A DNA stretch of 64,000 bases from NCBI GenBank assembly GCA_024036415.1, contig JAMWET010001656.1, forward strand, positions 219,001 through 283,000, read 5' to 3'. Shown here piece by piece: positions 25,300 through 38,500 of the stretch. The position numbers were made by a program, and so were the translations under genes. The stretch is from Prochilodus magdalenae (Eukaryota; Chordata; Actinopteri; Characiformes; Prochilodontidae). Position 1 is the stretch's first letter. Each line of letters opens with the position of its first letter. The notes below the pieces were generated by a model. That model was not told the origin of the DNA. It saw only the letters and a list, made by a program, of their open reading frames with translations, and searched no databases.

Positions 25300-26297
25300 T
25301 CTCCCTAACAAACCTGCGCGACTGAGTGTGAGATGGTTAGTTAGTATTTAGTTTTTATAGTTAGTAGTTAGTATTTTAGTTTTTTTTTAGTTAGTAGTTA
25401 GTATTTATTTAACAATAATTCACCAAGGTTTTTAATTAATTCACACAAAACTAATCCTGGAAATGGGATACTTGTTCAAATGTAACAGATAAATAAATGT
25501 TTTTCTGCTTTGTCAGTTCATAGTTAGATCAAGTTAGTCAGTGCATAAATTATTAAGCATGTTCACATTTACATTTCTTACATCCTAATCTGTGATCTTG
25601 TTCAAGTAAAGTATGCCCTCTTTAGGGTTTCTGTTGTCAGTGGTTCATTTTAAATAACTAATAATAAATAATACATAGTATTATTATATTATTACTTTAG
25701 CACTGCCATTAGTAGATCTAGTAAATTGGGAAAGTATTGAACTGTAAAATTCTTAAATTACTTTCTAATAGTGATAGGGCTTTCACTGCTTTGTCAGTTC
25801 ATAGTTACATTGATTACTTTAATATCTGTGCTTTTTTCTGTATGAGTGAGTGTAGGGTGGACAATGCCTTCTAATATTTGGCTGAATCTTCTGTAGCCTT
25901 TGAATTATTACCCAGTTACTCATTCTCAATAGAGCCCACTGCAAGTGAATGTATGGGTCAGTTTTAGACCAAAACATGTTCATGTTGTGAAGACCTTTTG
26001 TCCTAAGCTGGTCCCCATGTAGATGATTACATTTTAAGGTAACATTACAGCTAAAAGGAGGAAATAGACAGACAAAATGTGGGAGAGAGTTCATGGGAAA
26101 AGATGGAGAAGTGGGGGAGAGAGATGGAGTAAGGAGTACTGTGAAAATGAGGGAGCACAAAAAGAAAGGGAAAGGCAAGAGAAATATAAGAAATATAGAA
26201 AAGAGAGAAAGAAGAAGGGGAAAAGGACGGAAACAAGCAGACTGAATATCGTACGTGTAGACAAGAAAACAAGGAAAGGGAGTGAGGTGGAAGATCG

Positions 26298-26356
<59 letters not shown>

Positions 26357-26400
26357 AAAAACAGATAGAGAGAGGGATGGGATAACTTTATCCGAGCTGT
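25300..26400. other. racgap1 / DPP-like head-to-head spacer, purine-rich right half
   Basis: The left half is AT-rich with repeated TTAGTTAGTA words. From about 26,060 the + strand is strongly purine-rich and ends in a pure GA run. No coding exon was recognised; the open frame on the purine-rich strand (26077-26385) is low-complexity. Confidence 0.55.
26302..26353 (+). repeat. (GA)n microsatellite upstream of DPP-like exon 1
   Basis: About 26 uninterrupted GA units inside a roughly 300-bp polypurine tract, 200 bp upstream of the first DPP-like coding exon. Confidence 0.95.
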
Positions 26401-26555
26401 GACAGAGCAGAGTTGCTTGTGGTGTAGGGATTATTCCTCCTCACTGTAGCGGCTACAGCGCGCGAGGAGTCACCGGCGCGAGGCTCCACAGCTCTACAGC
26501 TTTCCATCTTTTTATTTTTTTGGTTGAACTCGAGTCACTGTGAACTGCTGCAAAC
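26390..26555 (+). promoter_or_regulatory. DPP-like promoter / 5' UTR, CpG-rich
   Basis: GC- and CpG-rich patch, with GTAGCGGCTAC palindrome and two GCGCGAGG-type words, directly before the ATG at 26556-26558. A at -3 gives an acceptable start context. A TATA-like T-run near 26,510 is not convincing. Confidence 0.5.
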
Positions 26556-29500
26556 ATGATCGCCACCACGCAGCAGAACATGACAACGGACCTGGTAAAG
26601 AAAAAAAGTGCATGTGTTTTCAAAAATCTTCCCCCTCTTTTCTCTCTCCGCAGCTGGTGGCTATGCTAATGCAGATGCATGCTGAGGGGTGTGCGTTACA
26701 TGTGTGTGAGCGGGAGCCGCAGAAAAAACGAGTGAATGTGTACAAGGCTACAGCTGAAATAAAAACGGGCTAATCCATTTGTGAGAGCAACATGCTGAAT
26801 CAATCTCGTACGTGGAGTTAGCGAGACCTGTCACTTATCCCCCCTGGGAAAGCAAGATGGTGTGGAAATACGGTAAAGCCTCGAGGATTTCCATGCACAC
26901 TTCTGAAGCCTAGTTATGTCCTTAATCTCTTATGGAGAGCCTCCGCGCTATCACTGCTTTAAACAAAGCGCAGCAGAAACGATGGAAGCAATACCTTTTT
27001 AACACGTGCTTTGTTGCTGCAGCTGCTGTGATAAGTCGGGGGATTGCTCTTTTGTGTTTGGTTGTAATGCCACGCATATCTGTGTGTGTTGCTTACAGTT
27101 GCTGGACAGTGTGACAATGTGAATTTAAAGTTCGTGTTCCCTACCTTAGCCATATTAACAATATTACAATTAGTTGGATTTCGCAGCTGGAGGCATCTTA
27201 CCATCACATTTATATTTTTTGCTGTTGGCACACAGACATCTACAACTCATTAGATGTCAGTGTGTCACTCAGTGACACTCTGGAGATCCAGATCTGTGAT
27301 CATAGGTATTCTTTGGGGAATATGCACGTGGTTATGCTTAGTCTTAATGGGCTTGATAAACACAACATCCTTTTTACTAGTGGACAGCATATAAAGGGGC
27401 ATATACCTGCCCGAATTAAACATAGACCCATTCTATATCTGTTGCAAATCATGGCTTGCAAATTGGGTCGCTTGCAGTATCTAAAGTAAGGCTTTTCACT
27501 TTAAAGCCTAGGTAAGTCTCCTGATTATGTGGGAGGATTTTTTGAAATAAAACCTCAAGTTTTTTTTGTGGCGAATATATATATATATATATATGCGTGT
27601 GATACTTCTGTTAATTTCTCAATCACTGTGGGAGGCTCAGGCCTATTTACTAAAAACACTTTACTTCTCTCAAACACACCAGTTTAGCACATTCTTATAC
27701 CCAACGGTGCAAATAACTGGATAGCAGCAGCACAAAGGAGGTGGCAGAGCTGCACTCGTAATACGCTCTGGCTCTGCACAGCCGCAGGCAGTTAGGAAAC
27801 TACCTGAGTAATTAGTTTGGTTTTATTGGGCTGCCTGCTTTGCATTCTGCCTCTCATGCCTATAAGAAATATATTTCATTCTTCCCCATTAGTTTTGCAT
27901 GTGACAGAATTGCTGGTAGGCCTTAATATGCTTTCATCATGGCATGATGCTGTTGTGCATATGCTTTAAGGCGGTGCTTTACTATTTAACTAATTCCTTA
28001 AATATGTTCCACTGTAGTTTAGCTTTTGCTCCTTCTTAATATTTCACAGAGGAAAAGCTTAGAAATCTATATGTGTCACTCCATCAGTTTGTTGGTATGT
28101 CACTTGAATGATAAATGACAGCAGATGTGGAGGTGCCATGTGAATCTGATGAAAAGGGTCAAAAGAGTCAAATGGAGAGGTATTCCAGGGGTGTGTTTGT
28201 AATTCTCACCCATTGTCACAGTGTTGTACTTGCCTACCTCAGCAGGAAAAAGCTTTATGGATTTGTCACAACCATTTCAGGGATCAAGGGGCAATTTATG
28301 CTTATGGGAAAATGTTGTCTGGCATTGCCAGACATTTCACCGCTTAATATGGTCAAGAACCCCCTACAGCTGCAAGAAAAGGAATTTGACTGACGTACAC
28401 ACACACACACATACATCACAAAGCCTACTGTTTGGCATGACGCAAAGAAGGCGGTAATCTTGAAACCAGAGTAATGACATAAATAGTCCATTGGGTAACA
28501 GATGTATACGATGGGTGTAGTGTCTGTGGTTGAGGCTTCTCCAGGCTGGAGGAGCAAAACTGGGTTTGGGCAAGTACAAAGCAATACACAGAAGTGCATA
28601 AAGGTAGAAGTGCGGACAGACAATCAGGAGGTTGAAAATAGCAGTCTCTCCATCTCTGTTTGGGTAGAGTGTCAAGAAAAACTGTACTACCTGTTTATGT
28701 ACTTTGTTTGAAATTTCCATTACCTTTTATGAGAGTTTTATGTTAGTTATGTTATGTTAGAAAGTGGACTGGTGATTGAAGTATTGCTGCCTAGAGAGGA
28801 AGGTCCCTTGTGAATAGAATAACCTCACCAAATATGAACTCTTAGAAGGCAAATACATTTATTATTGTCATGTTTCCTTAAAGTACTTCGCCCCAGGACA
28901 CCAGGTTAGTCAGCATCACCAGAATTTTAGTTGCAGCTCCAGTACTTTTACAACTCTGCCCTTCTCACCTGCATCCAATTTCCGCTGCTATTACCTTCCC
29001 TTTAAAAAGCCCTTCTTCCTCTTTAGTATTGTGGCACAGTTACTATGTCACATCATGTTTTTGGTGTGCAATGCTGAGGTACCTGTGGCCATTGAAGACC
29101 GTTTTCAGGATCCCCCGACACAATGTCTCCTGAGACCTTTTTTGCATTCTTGCTTTGTGATTTGGATTCTGCTGTTGGTTTTGTAATGTTTGAGTGTCCT
29201 CTGAGCTTTGTGGTTTTTGGACTTTTGTGTTTGTATTTTGAAATGATTGTGTTTTCTCCTGGTTTTGTGTTTTATTGCCCCATTAAAACCTGCCTAATGG
29301 ATGCTATTCCAATGTCTGAGCTCCCCTCATTACAAATATTTACGCTTCCTTTAGCTTATCATTGAGGATGCCTTGCCGGTCAAGCCGCTCCCAGTCATTC
29401 TTTCTCTGTATAGTTCCTCAACAATTTGATTTACAACACTTGCCAAGTCTTGCCAGGTGACCTGATTTATAGCCTCCAGTGCCTGCTCCACCCTATGTTC

Positions 29501-32500
29501 TCATAGAGCCCTGTTTCATCATTAGAAAATGGGGTGCGACAGTAACAGTTGTTTTAGTGACCATATACAGCAGTTATGATTTGGATGTGGATGTGTTGCA
29601 GATGTCGTGTTCATAAACAGAATATGCATATTTGGTTGTTGATAGTTCTTTTTTTATACTTATGAATAAATAAGATTAACATAAATTACTATCAGATTGT
29701 GGAGCTTCATGTAGTGAACTGCTTTTTTATAGTTTCAAAGCACACACACAAACCCACACTGTTTGTAAGGAGTATAAATTGTTTTGAATTTGGTAGTTCC
29801 CTTATTGATTGTGCTCTGTCAAGGGTCTTGTCAGTATTCCTGTGGACTTAAAAGGTTTACTGTCTTCTCAGTTGGGCCTTGCAGTTGTTAGCATTAATCC
29901 GCTGTCTTGTATGCTAAGCTGATGCTTGCACTACATGTACTCAAACGTTTGTTGCTTTCATCTACAACTCCTAAGAGTTTTTTTTCTGAAATATATCCAC
30001 CACTGTGATCTCCATAGACTTTACTGCAACAATCTAATTTTCACTTTCCAACAACAAAGGCAGCTGCTTTGCTTAAAAGCCTATAGTCGTAGGAGCCTAA
30101 TTTCCAGGTTATTGAAGACAGCCGTCTTCACACAAATGCTGCATAGTGTTAGGAATTGATCAGTGTTCGTGTGTTGTACTGAGCAGGCAGCACCTGAGCT
30201 GCACTAGCTCTCTGTTTCCTTAAAGACAGAATGCTAAATAACATACATTGGGGCAGCACAATGTATTGTTTTTTATTGTGATATTAGACATTGCGTTGCT
30301 GAGATCATAGAAGGCTGATATATGCAAAAGAGACCTTTAACTACCCCAGTGATTGTCATGGTGCACTGTCATTTCTGACCATTAATATCCATATAGAAAA
30401 ATGGTTGTTTGTTTAGTGGTTAACAATGGTTACAATTTAGTGGTTAACAATTTGCATCACTCAAAAAATGTATTTGCAATGAATGGAGCGAGTGGTTAAG
30501 ACACCATTCTAGGTCCAACCAGACCGCTATGTGAATAACAAATGAACAAGAACCAAACCAAACTCTTTATTTGGAAAAAAAAATACTCAGAGAGGTGGAA
30601 AAAAGATTTAATCAAACATCATTCGCTAAAATGGAATCTATTCTATTAATCTTTGCTGCAAAGAGTATTATTGATGTAATTTAACTGATTTTATTTTTGC
30701 CTCTTTATTTTTGACTCTAGTGGAAGGGTTTTAGTTCATCTGCATCAGTACCTTTGAAGGTGCTTAAATAGCAAGGTTTCAAAACAAATTGAATTGCTTA
30801 TAGGTAACAACTTTGGAATAGAACCAAAAATCAATACATTTTAATCAAATTGATTTACTGTTAGTTCTAATATTCACACACCTAATTTATTTTTGTTCCT
30901 TGCATGCAATCATTAATGTGCAAGACTAAAGTGACCTTCTTGCTTCTTATACTTACTAGAGCTTTAAAAAACTGGAACTTTTATTCCAGTAACAAAGCAC
31001 TAAGGGGCTTCCTTGTGTTCCAAGGGTTTGCATTTGCAGAACATGTTGTAACCTTGGAATATATTAGAATATATTTCAAAGCCAATTTAGATTGTACTCT
31101 TTTCTGTGTTTTGTGACTGAAACTTTTATATTGAGAAAACATCATTACTGCTCAAAAACACAAGCGACTAAAAAACCCATTTCCCTGTTAAAAAGCCAGT
31201 GTATTGTAAGACGACCTTTGTAAAAGCATTTTATGGTCATTTTCTTCATAACATCGCTAGTAATACGCTAGTAATTTCCCGTTCCACCTTAAATGGTGTA
31301 GCCGTTATGTTCTAAGGTGGAACGGGGTGATTTGATCATGAAACTGGCTGATTAAAAGTTCAGCTTCATATCACCAAAGAATTCTTGGTGGTGATAATAA
31401 ATACTTGTAGGCATATAATGCCCCAAATGTATTTAAGCAGTGAGGAGCTGAACCTCCTCTGCTATCACTGCAGACTGGCAGGGTCGCCTACAGAGCACTG
31501 CTAATAGCCTGTTAATGAAGCAATTTTGTTTTTTGTGTGTGCTCTTTTTTTTAATACAGTGACTTGTTAGATCGCTTCACAGCCTCTGTCGTGATGGCAG
31601 TAGTGGGAATTATGAGCTGACTTCTTCTTATAGCTCGCTGAAGACCCATTGTTGTTGTTATGTAACGTGGAGCTGTAAAGCATTATGTTGTTCTTGTGAA
31701 AGGTCTCATACATGCTTTACCAGTGGTTACATAGCAAGGTAGCAGTCGCTCTGGGCCAGAAATTGCATTGGTAGAGTCATTATTCTCCCCTTAATCATTT
31801 AGTGTACCATAAAAAGGTTTTTGAAGCTGTTATTCTATAAATAAAATTATTAGAAAGTTTCTTGAGACAGTGTGCTTCATTATAAGCTTCAAAAATGTGT
31901 TTGTTCAAATGGAGTAGAATGCTGCTTGAACTGCTAGAGAAATGCAGTTTTGTGTGCTATGTGTCAGGCCTGTAACAATACGAAAACTCAATACAAATAT
32001 TGCTTATCATATTTTGCATCATAATACAACATATTTTTTTAATGGAATAAAAAAAAATAATACAAAAATAAGTTTATAAAATAAATAAAAACAAAGAGTA
32101 ATATAAACAGAAATGCAAGGTATAGAATTTAAAACCATTGGTCATTTGTACTTGCACACAGAGGAATTTGACTTTCGAACTCATCCATGCAGTGAAACAA
32201 AAACATACAGGCACAAAAACAAGTGAACACTCACACTAGGGGGCGTAGAACACACTTGCCTGGAGCAGTGGGCACCCTAGCCACGGTGCCTGGAGAGCCT
32301 TCTGGTCACAAGGCAGGTTCCCTAACCTTCAGCCCACAACTGTGTATTGCAAACAGTTATGTTATGGCTAGCAACAACAGAAGTAAACATGTTTGTGGAC
32401 TTTACAAATCCTTTTACAGTCCAGTCGTGTGTTTCAATACAATGTGTGACTCGTTTTGAAATGAGTGAGAGCTAAATTTTTGAACATGGCTCAATCACTC

Positions 32501-35500
32501 AGCATTTAGAGACATCTTTAATCCTGTTTGGAGAATTACTAGCAACTTATGTTTTCTTTTTTGGTCTAGTAACATTTCTATCCTGGTTGGTTACCTGACA
32601 GAGCAGTTTAGTCCCTTATTGTCTTCTAGTAGTGGCTGTGTGTTGTATTAGTATGCCAAGCTTGCCAATAGGTAAGCAAAAAAGCAAATTACATCGCGGT
32701 TTTAAAACTTTGCAATATCATATATTGTGTTAAACAGAGTTTTAGTTGGTTACCATTCTCGTCAGCATGTACTTTACAGCAAGAAATATCTGTTTGATAC
32801 ACAGCACATATCATCTTTAAAGGGGACCCGTTATACTTCTCCATTTTCCCCCATTCCTTCAATGTGTTATGTAGCTTTTTGAGCATGTACACGTTCTGCA
32901 CAGATGTAAATCCAAATATACACACCAGGGCAAGAAACAAGAATGTTTTAGGGTGAATACAAATGAACAGTATGAGAAAGAAATTTGCATAATAGGCCCT
33001 TTAAATGAAGCTCTTTAATAAAAATGGATCATTGTAAAGCTTGGAGTTTTTAAATTATTATTACATTGAATTAATAAAGGCAGATGGGTTTAGTATGGAT
33101 ATTCTGTTATTTGAATTCACTTCCGGATCATGTTTGTTTGCTATTTCTGAGCAGTGTTGTTCCTGAAAGGAGTGTAGGAGAAAGATTTCTGACAGCACTC
33201 TCTGTGGGACACCGCATGAAGTGGGGGTCGTGGGCAGGATGAAAGAGGTCTGTGGGTGCAGAGAATCCCTGGCTGCAGTGAAGGAAAACACGAGCAGTGT
33301 TGCTAGGTCTGTCATGACTTCTGGATCCAACTCCAAACTGTATATGGATAATGAAGGGTCTGCAAGACTTTCCTCTCGACCAGCTCATGCACTGTCTGTG
33401 TCATTCTACCTGCAAAAGCACTCCAAGCATCCTTTAATGAGGATATGTGCCACTGCACTTGACATAAGGGTATACATAGAACAATAGCACATATGCACTA
33501 GTCACTGTCATTTCCTGCAAATACCAAAACACGGATGAATTATAGAATTTATAAAGTAATCTATTACTCCAGTAAAGATTTTTGTATTAAATGTGCCTAG
33601 TGCTACCACTGGTACTAGTACATTATGCTACTAAGAGGTTTTTAAGTGCATGTTGTTCTGTAATGCCTCTTTTGGGGGCGAAACTGTGGAGAGGAAGCTG
33701 AGCATGTGGCCATCACCATATGTTTGGCATCAAAGTGTCAGGCTCGTGTGGAGAGCAGCATCCCACCTTCCACAACAAAATGTTTCAGTAATTCAGTTTT
33801 TTCTTCGATTAGCATATGCTAGTGTAATAATCTTGCTATTGTTGTTGTGCAGATTGTTAGATCTCACTTGTAGACTGTATAGTTAAATTCATAATCAATA
33901 GCAGGGAATCAATTTATCAGGGAATTTAAAGGCAAATAATGGCAATATGCTCACCAAACACAATTCCTTGCAAATTCCTCCTGCATGTTTATTGATTGGC
34001 ATTTACATATTAATTATTATTTATTAATAAAAGCCATTGTTGAAGTTATTCTCATCAGGATTGTACATTGTTTTTTGTGAATTCATTTTCCCAGTTCTGT
34101 TTTAATTTCTTGTTTCTCTGTTGTTTAATTAATTGCTACTCTATTTAGTAATTGAATCAAGAATACTAAAATAAAGGCCAAGGGTGGACCCAGTAAATAC
34201 TATAAAAAATAGTTTTACTATAGATGTTAAAGCTTCTGATATTATGTTATGTTAATGTAAACTTTTGACTTTTCACTGTATACTCTATTAGTATGTGAAC
34301 ACTTTACTTCACTGCCATATCTATATGTGCATGGTGGACACCCATTCCAAAACCATGGGCATTAATACAGAGTTGGCTCCCTGTTGTCGGTAGTAACAGC
34401 CTCCATCCTTCTGAAGAAGACTTTCCACAAGATTTTGAAGTGTGTCTGTGTAATTTTTTAACCCATTCAGTTAAAATAGCATTTGTGAGGCCAGACACTG
34501 ATTTTGGATGAAACATCCTAACACCAGTTGATGTTTATCCCAATGGTGTGCAGTGGGACTGCGGACAGGGCTCTGTGTCAGCCACTAGGGGTTTTTCCAC
34601 ATCAAACTTGTCATACTCTGTCCTTATGGATCGTGCTTGCACAGTCATTGTAATATAAACACAATCTGTTGCCACAATATTGGAAGCATGTAATTGTCTA
34701 AAATGTATTTGTATTCTTATCCTTTTAAGATTACAGGTCACATTACGTCACTTTGTAGTATTCCCCTAGCATCTGCCAAAATGAGACGCTTCCATTAGAC
34801 TGCCTAATAAAGAAGCATATTTCATTACTCCACAGAAATGTTTTTCATGCATGCATTACACCACTCCAACTGGTGCTTGGCATTGCACATAGTGATTTGA
34901 GCCTTGTGTAGCTGTCTGGCCATGGGAACCCATAAAGCACCCAACACAGTCTGCTGTAGTTAATACTGCATTGTATCGAATTTAATTTCAAGTAATTGAA
35001 CGACATTTATGTTAGCCTTAACGTATTTATCATAGCCTTCTTATTCAAAATTGGGCCAAAAACTGCTGGATCTGGAGAAATCCCTGTGTGCAAAGAACAA
35101 GACTGACGGTCAACGCTGGATGCTCGTAATCTGCCATCTTCTGTGGGCCAAAGCTCATAATAGAAAAACTCAGAATAGAAAACTTGTTATGTTGTCAAAT
35201 CAATTAAGACTCAGGAGATGAGGGACCAACCAACTAGTTATCAGCGCACCGTTATGGAAGGTATGGGGTTGCATTAGTGCCTATGGCATGGCCATCTTAC
35301 ACATCTGGAAAGGCACTATCAGTCCTGAACAGTATATAGAAATTTTGGAACAAAATATTCTTCTATCCAGACCAACATATTTTCAGGAAAGGTCTTGCAT
35401 AAGGCCACTGCATGCAGTATGGCTGCACAGAAGAAGATTCCGGCTGAGCTGGTCTGTCTTCATCATGGCTGGTGCATCATGAAACATCAGACAAGAATGG

Positions 35501-38500
35501 GACAACTTTCTTCTTTTCCCAAAACTCCAGCAACTGGTCTCCTCACTTCACACACGTTTAGAGACTATTGTTAAAAGAAGAGGGAATCCAGTACATTCGT
35601 GATCATGTCCCTGTCCCAACTGTTTTTAGATGCATTGCTGCCAAGTTCTAAATGAGTTGATCATTTTAGCAAAATGTAAATAAGTTTTATAATAAGATAA
35701 TTCATCTCGTATTTCCATTTCTAAGATTTAAAATCTTGGCAAGCAAAAGACAATTTGCAGGGCAGAAGACCGAGACTATGTATAATGCCAAATGTCAGCT
35801 GGAGATGTGTAAAGCACACCACTACTGGAACAGTGAAAATGTATTCCGTGGAGAGGTGAATCACCCTTCACAATCTGGCAGTCTGATAGATAAAAAGAGA
35901 GTCATTCATGCTTTCCTGGACCTTTTTTGTTTCAACCTTACATCTTACTCAGCATGAGTGAGAGAGGGAGAGGGTTTTTAAACACCATTTAGTAGTATTA
36001 CTTTTATTATAATTGCTATAATTCAGTGCTTTTGGTGAAATAATCAATGAAAAATGTAACAATTACAGGTTAACAATTGAACAAATCAAAAAAGGCCAGA
36101 TATATTAACAAATTTCATTTTCTAATATTTTCAAATTGACTACATCATTTAGTGCCTTTTTCTATTTATCACACAATCCTGGTCAAATTTAACCGTGTTC
36201 AAAATCCTAATTCATCAAGGCGAATTGACAAGACAGCACAATTAGATCCAGCCACACGGCTCCGGACAATCTGTTACTCCAAATTATAAAAAAAGGAAGC
36301 AATGTGGAGCAATTGTTGAAGGAACAGGAGGTTGTCGATATCTCTTTTATACAGTGCCAAATCTTTGTAAACTCTGGTGGCTCCTGGACTTAAGGCTGGG
36401 GGAGCTTAAATTGCCTGCAGGGTTGCCATATGTGGCTTGATCAGATGTTTCCAAATTCTGCAAAGCCCTGCATCTTCTTATAGAGGACTCATTAGCTCTC
36501 TGATTCTGCTTCAAAAGATCTATTGTGTAGTTTTCACTGTCTTGACCAGAAGTTAAGGAGCTCTCCAGAGTCTAATTTATGAATTGCTCACAACCCGATA
36601 GAACCTTCCCAAAGTACCCCTGCTGTGGTGGAAACAAATTGAGTAATTGTAGTGTGGGCTCTTTCTACTACTCTTTCTTTAATGTAGTAGCAGCCACTAA
36701 AGAAAGCATGTTTATGGAATAGATGTTATTCTAATAATACAGTGTTCTTATGTGTGCTAAATCCTGAGCAGATGTTGACCACTTATATTGTTAGGTAATG
36801 CTGAAACAATCTATGTGTATATATATATATATATATTGTGTGTATATACATATATCCATGACAATCTTGCACAATGGCTTTGCAATGTTGACTTGATATT
36901 AAAGGCCATCATAAAGGTCTGCAAGCATGTAATCCTGTGTTATAGCGGACAGTCACTGCTCGCTGACTGTCCGCAGTCGTGACTATTGGGTCAGTCAGGT
37001 ACAACAATGAGTCGTATTGCAGTAAAAAAAATATTAATTGCATAAAATTCAATTAAATAAAACTTCCTGGTCTCAAATGCAGGACTGTGCTCCCTAGACT
37101 AAAACTCTAAAAATATTTTTTATCAAACAATTAAACTCCTTTTAAATCTGAATATTCCAACTTCTCTTTCAAAAAAAAACAAAGAGATGTAAAAATATAA
37201 CATCTACAACCTAACACAATCAAACAACAGCAACAAAACATCACATGTTGAAATTTGGAGTTTTTAAGGGTCATTTAGGTTAATACTATCTGGATTCATG
37301 CCCTGGGTTTACAAACCTAAAAACCCAGGTGATGCAAAAGTAATAAACTGAGTAATAAATGATTAATAAATTATTTTTGTAATGTATTTTCAGAATGGTA
37401 CAAAACATAAGATACATAATGTTTTGCATTATCATATTCATTGTTTCAAAAGTGTTGGCAGAGGGTCAGTTGAAGACTAGAAACAAATTGAAATGTTTAA
37501 AAACATCTTAAACATTGATGATTTTATAACAAAATTTGAAAAGCTGTTTCTCAGTGGGTGATGGTAAATATTTTAGGTGTTTCACCCTCTACCGGACCTA
37601 ATATCATCAAAAGATTTAGGGAAATTGGAGGAATCTCTGAGTAAAATAGAATGCTGCCACCTACATATAAATCCACGATACTTTTGATTTCTCAGACAGC
37701 ATGCTAATATGATGCAGACCGAAGCCAGTGTCAATAAACATTATTATTGCATTATTGCATCCATACATATAAGTTAAGACTGTGCCGTGTATAGTATAAG
37801 GCATATGTCAATAGCGACCAGAGGAAGAACGACTATCCAGACAGTTATCAGTGTAAAGTTCAAAGGCCAGTGTCTGTCATGGTTCTGGGGCTATTTGTGA
37901 CTTCTAGGGTCTTTTTTAGGGACATTTGTACTAATTTCAGCATGACACCACCATGCCACATTCTACACCTGTTAAAACAGCATTGCTGTGTAATTAAAGA
38001 CTGTGGGTGCTTGACTGGCCTTCCTGCAGTCCAAAACTGCCACCCCCTCTTTAAAATATAACAACATAAGCCCTGTGTGGTGCACAGCACAGAACTTGCA
38101 TAATAGACGACTGCTCAGGTGGTTTTGTGAGTCTCCAAACGATTTTTAAGCTTTTTTGAAAGAAAAGATGGTGTAGCACAGTGGTAAATATATTCCTGCC
38201 CCAGCTCTTTTATGGAAGTTTTGCAGACATCAAATCTGGGCAGAGTGTATATTATTAATTTAATACAGGTCAAACTGACTTTAGCAATCACTGCTTTTTT
38301 GTTATTATTAGCATGTTATCTACAGTTCCCACTGCTTTTTGGAAATTGGTTTCTAAGCAGATTGTAACATAGTCAGGAAATAACTAAGACTGTGGTACCT
38401 CCGTTAATTTGAGTAGAGTAGTTATGTTGAACAAATCAATTTTCAGTGATTTATGATATATTTATATATACATATGTAAATACTGTAATATTTCTGGAGG

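Noticed and set aside
26077..26385. 102-codon basic protein on the + strand
   Set aside because: Low-complexity translation of a polypurine tract.
33061..33487. Novel gene with frames on both strands
   Set aside because: No recognised domain, no splice structure and no start context; the frames are short enough for chance.
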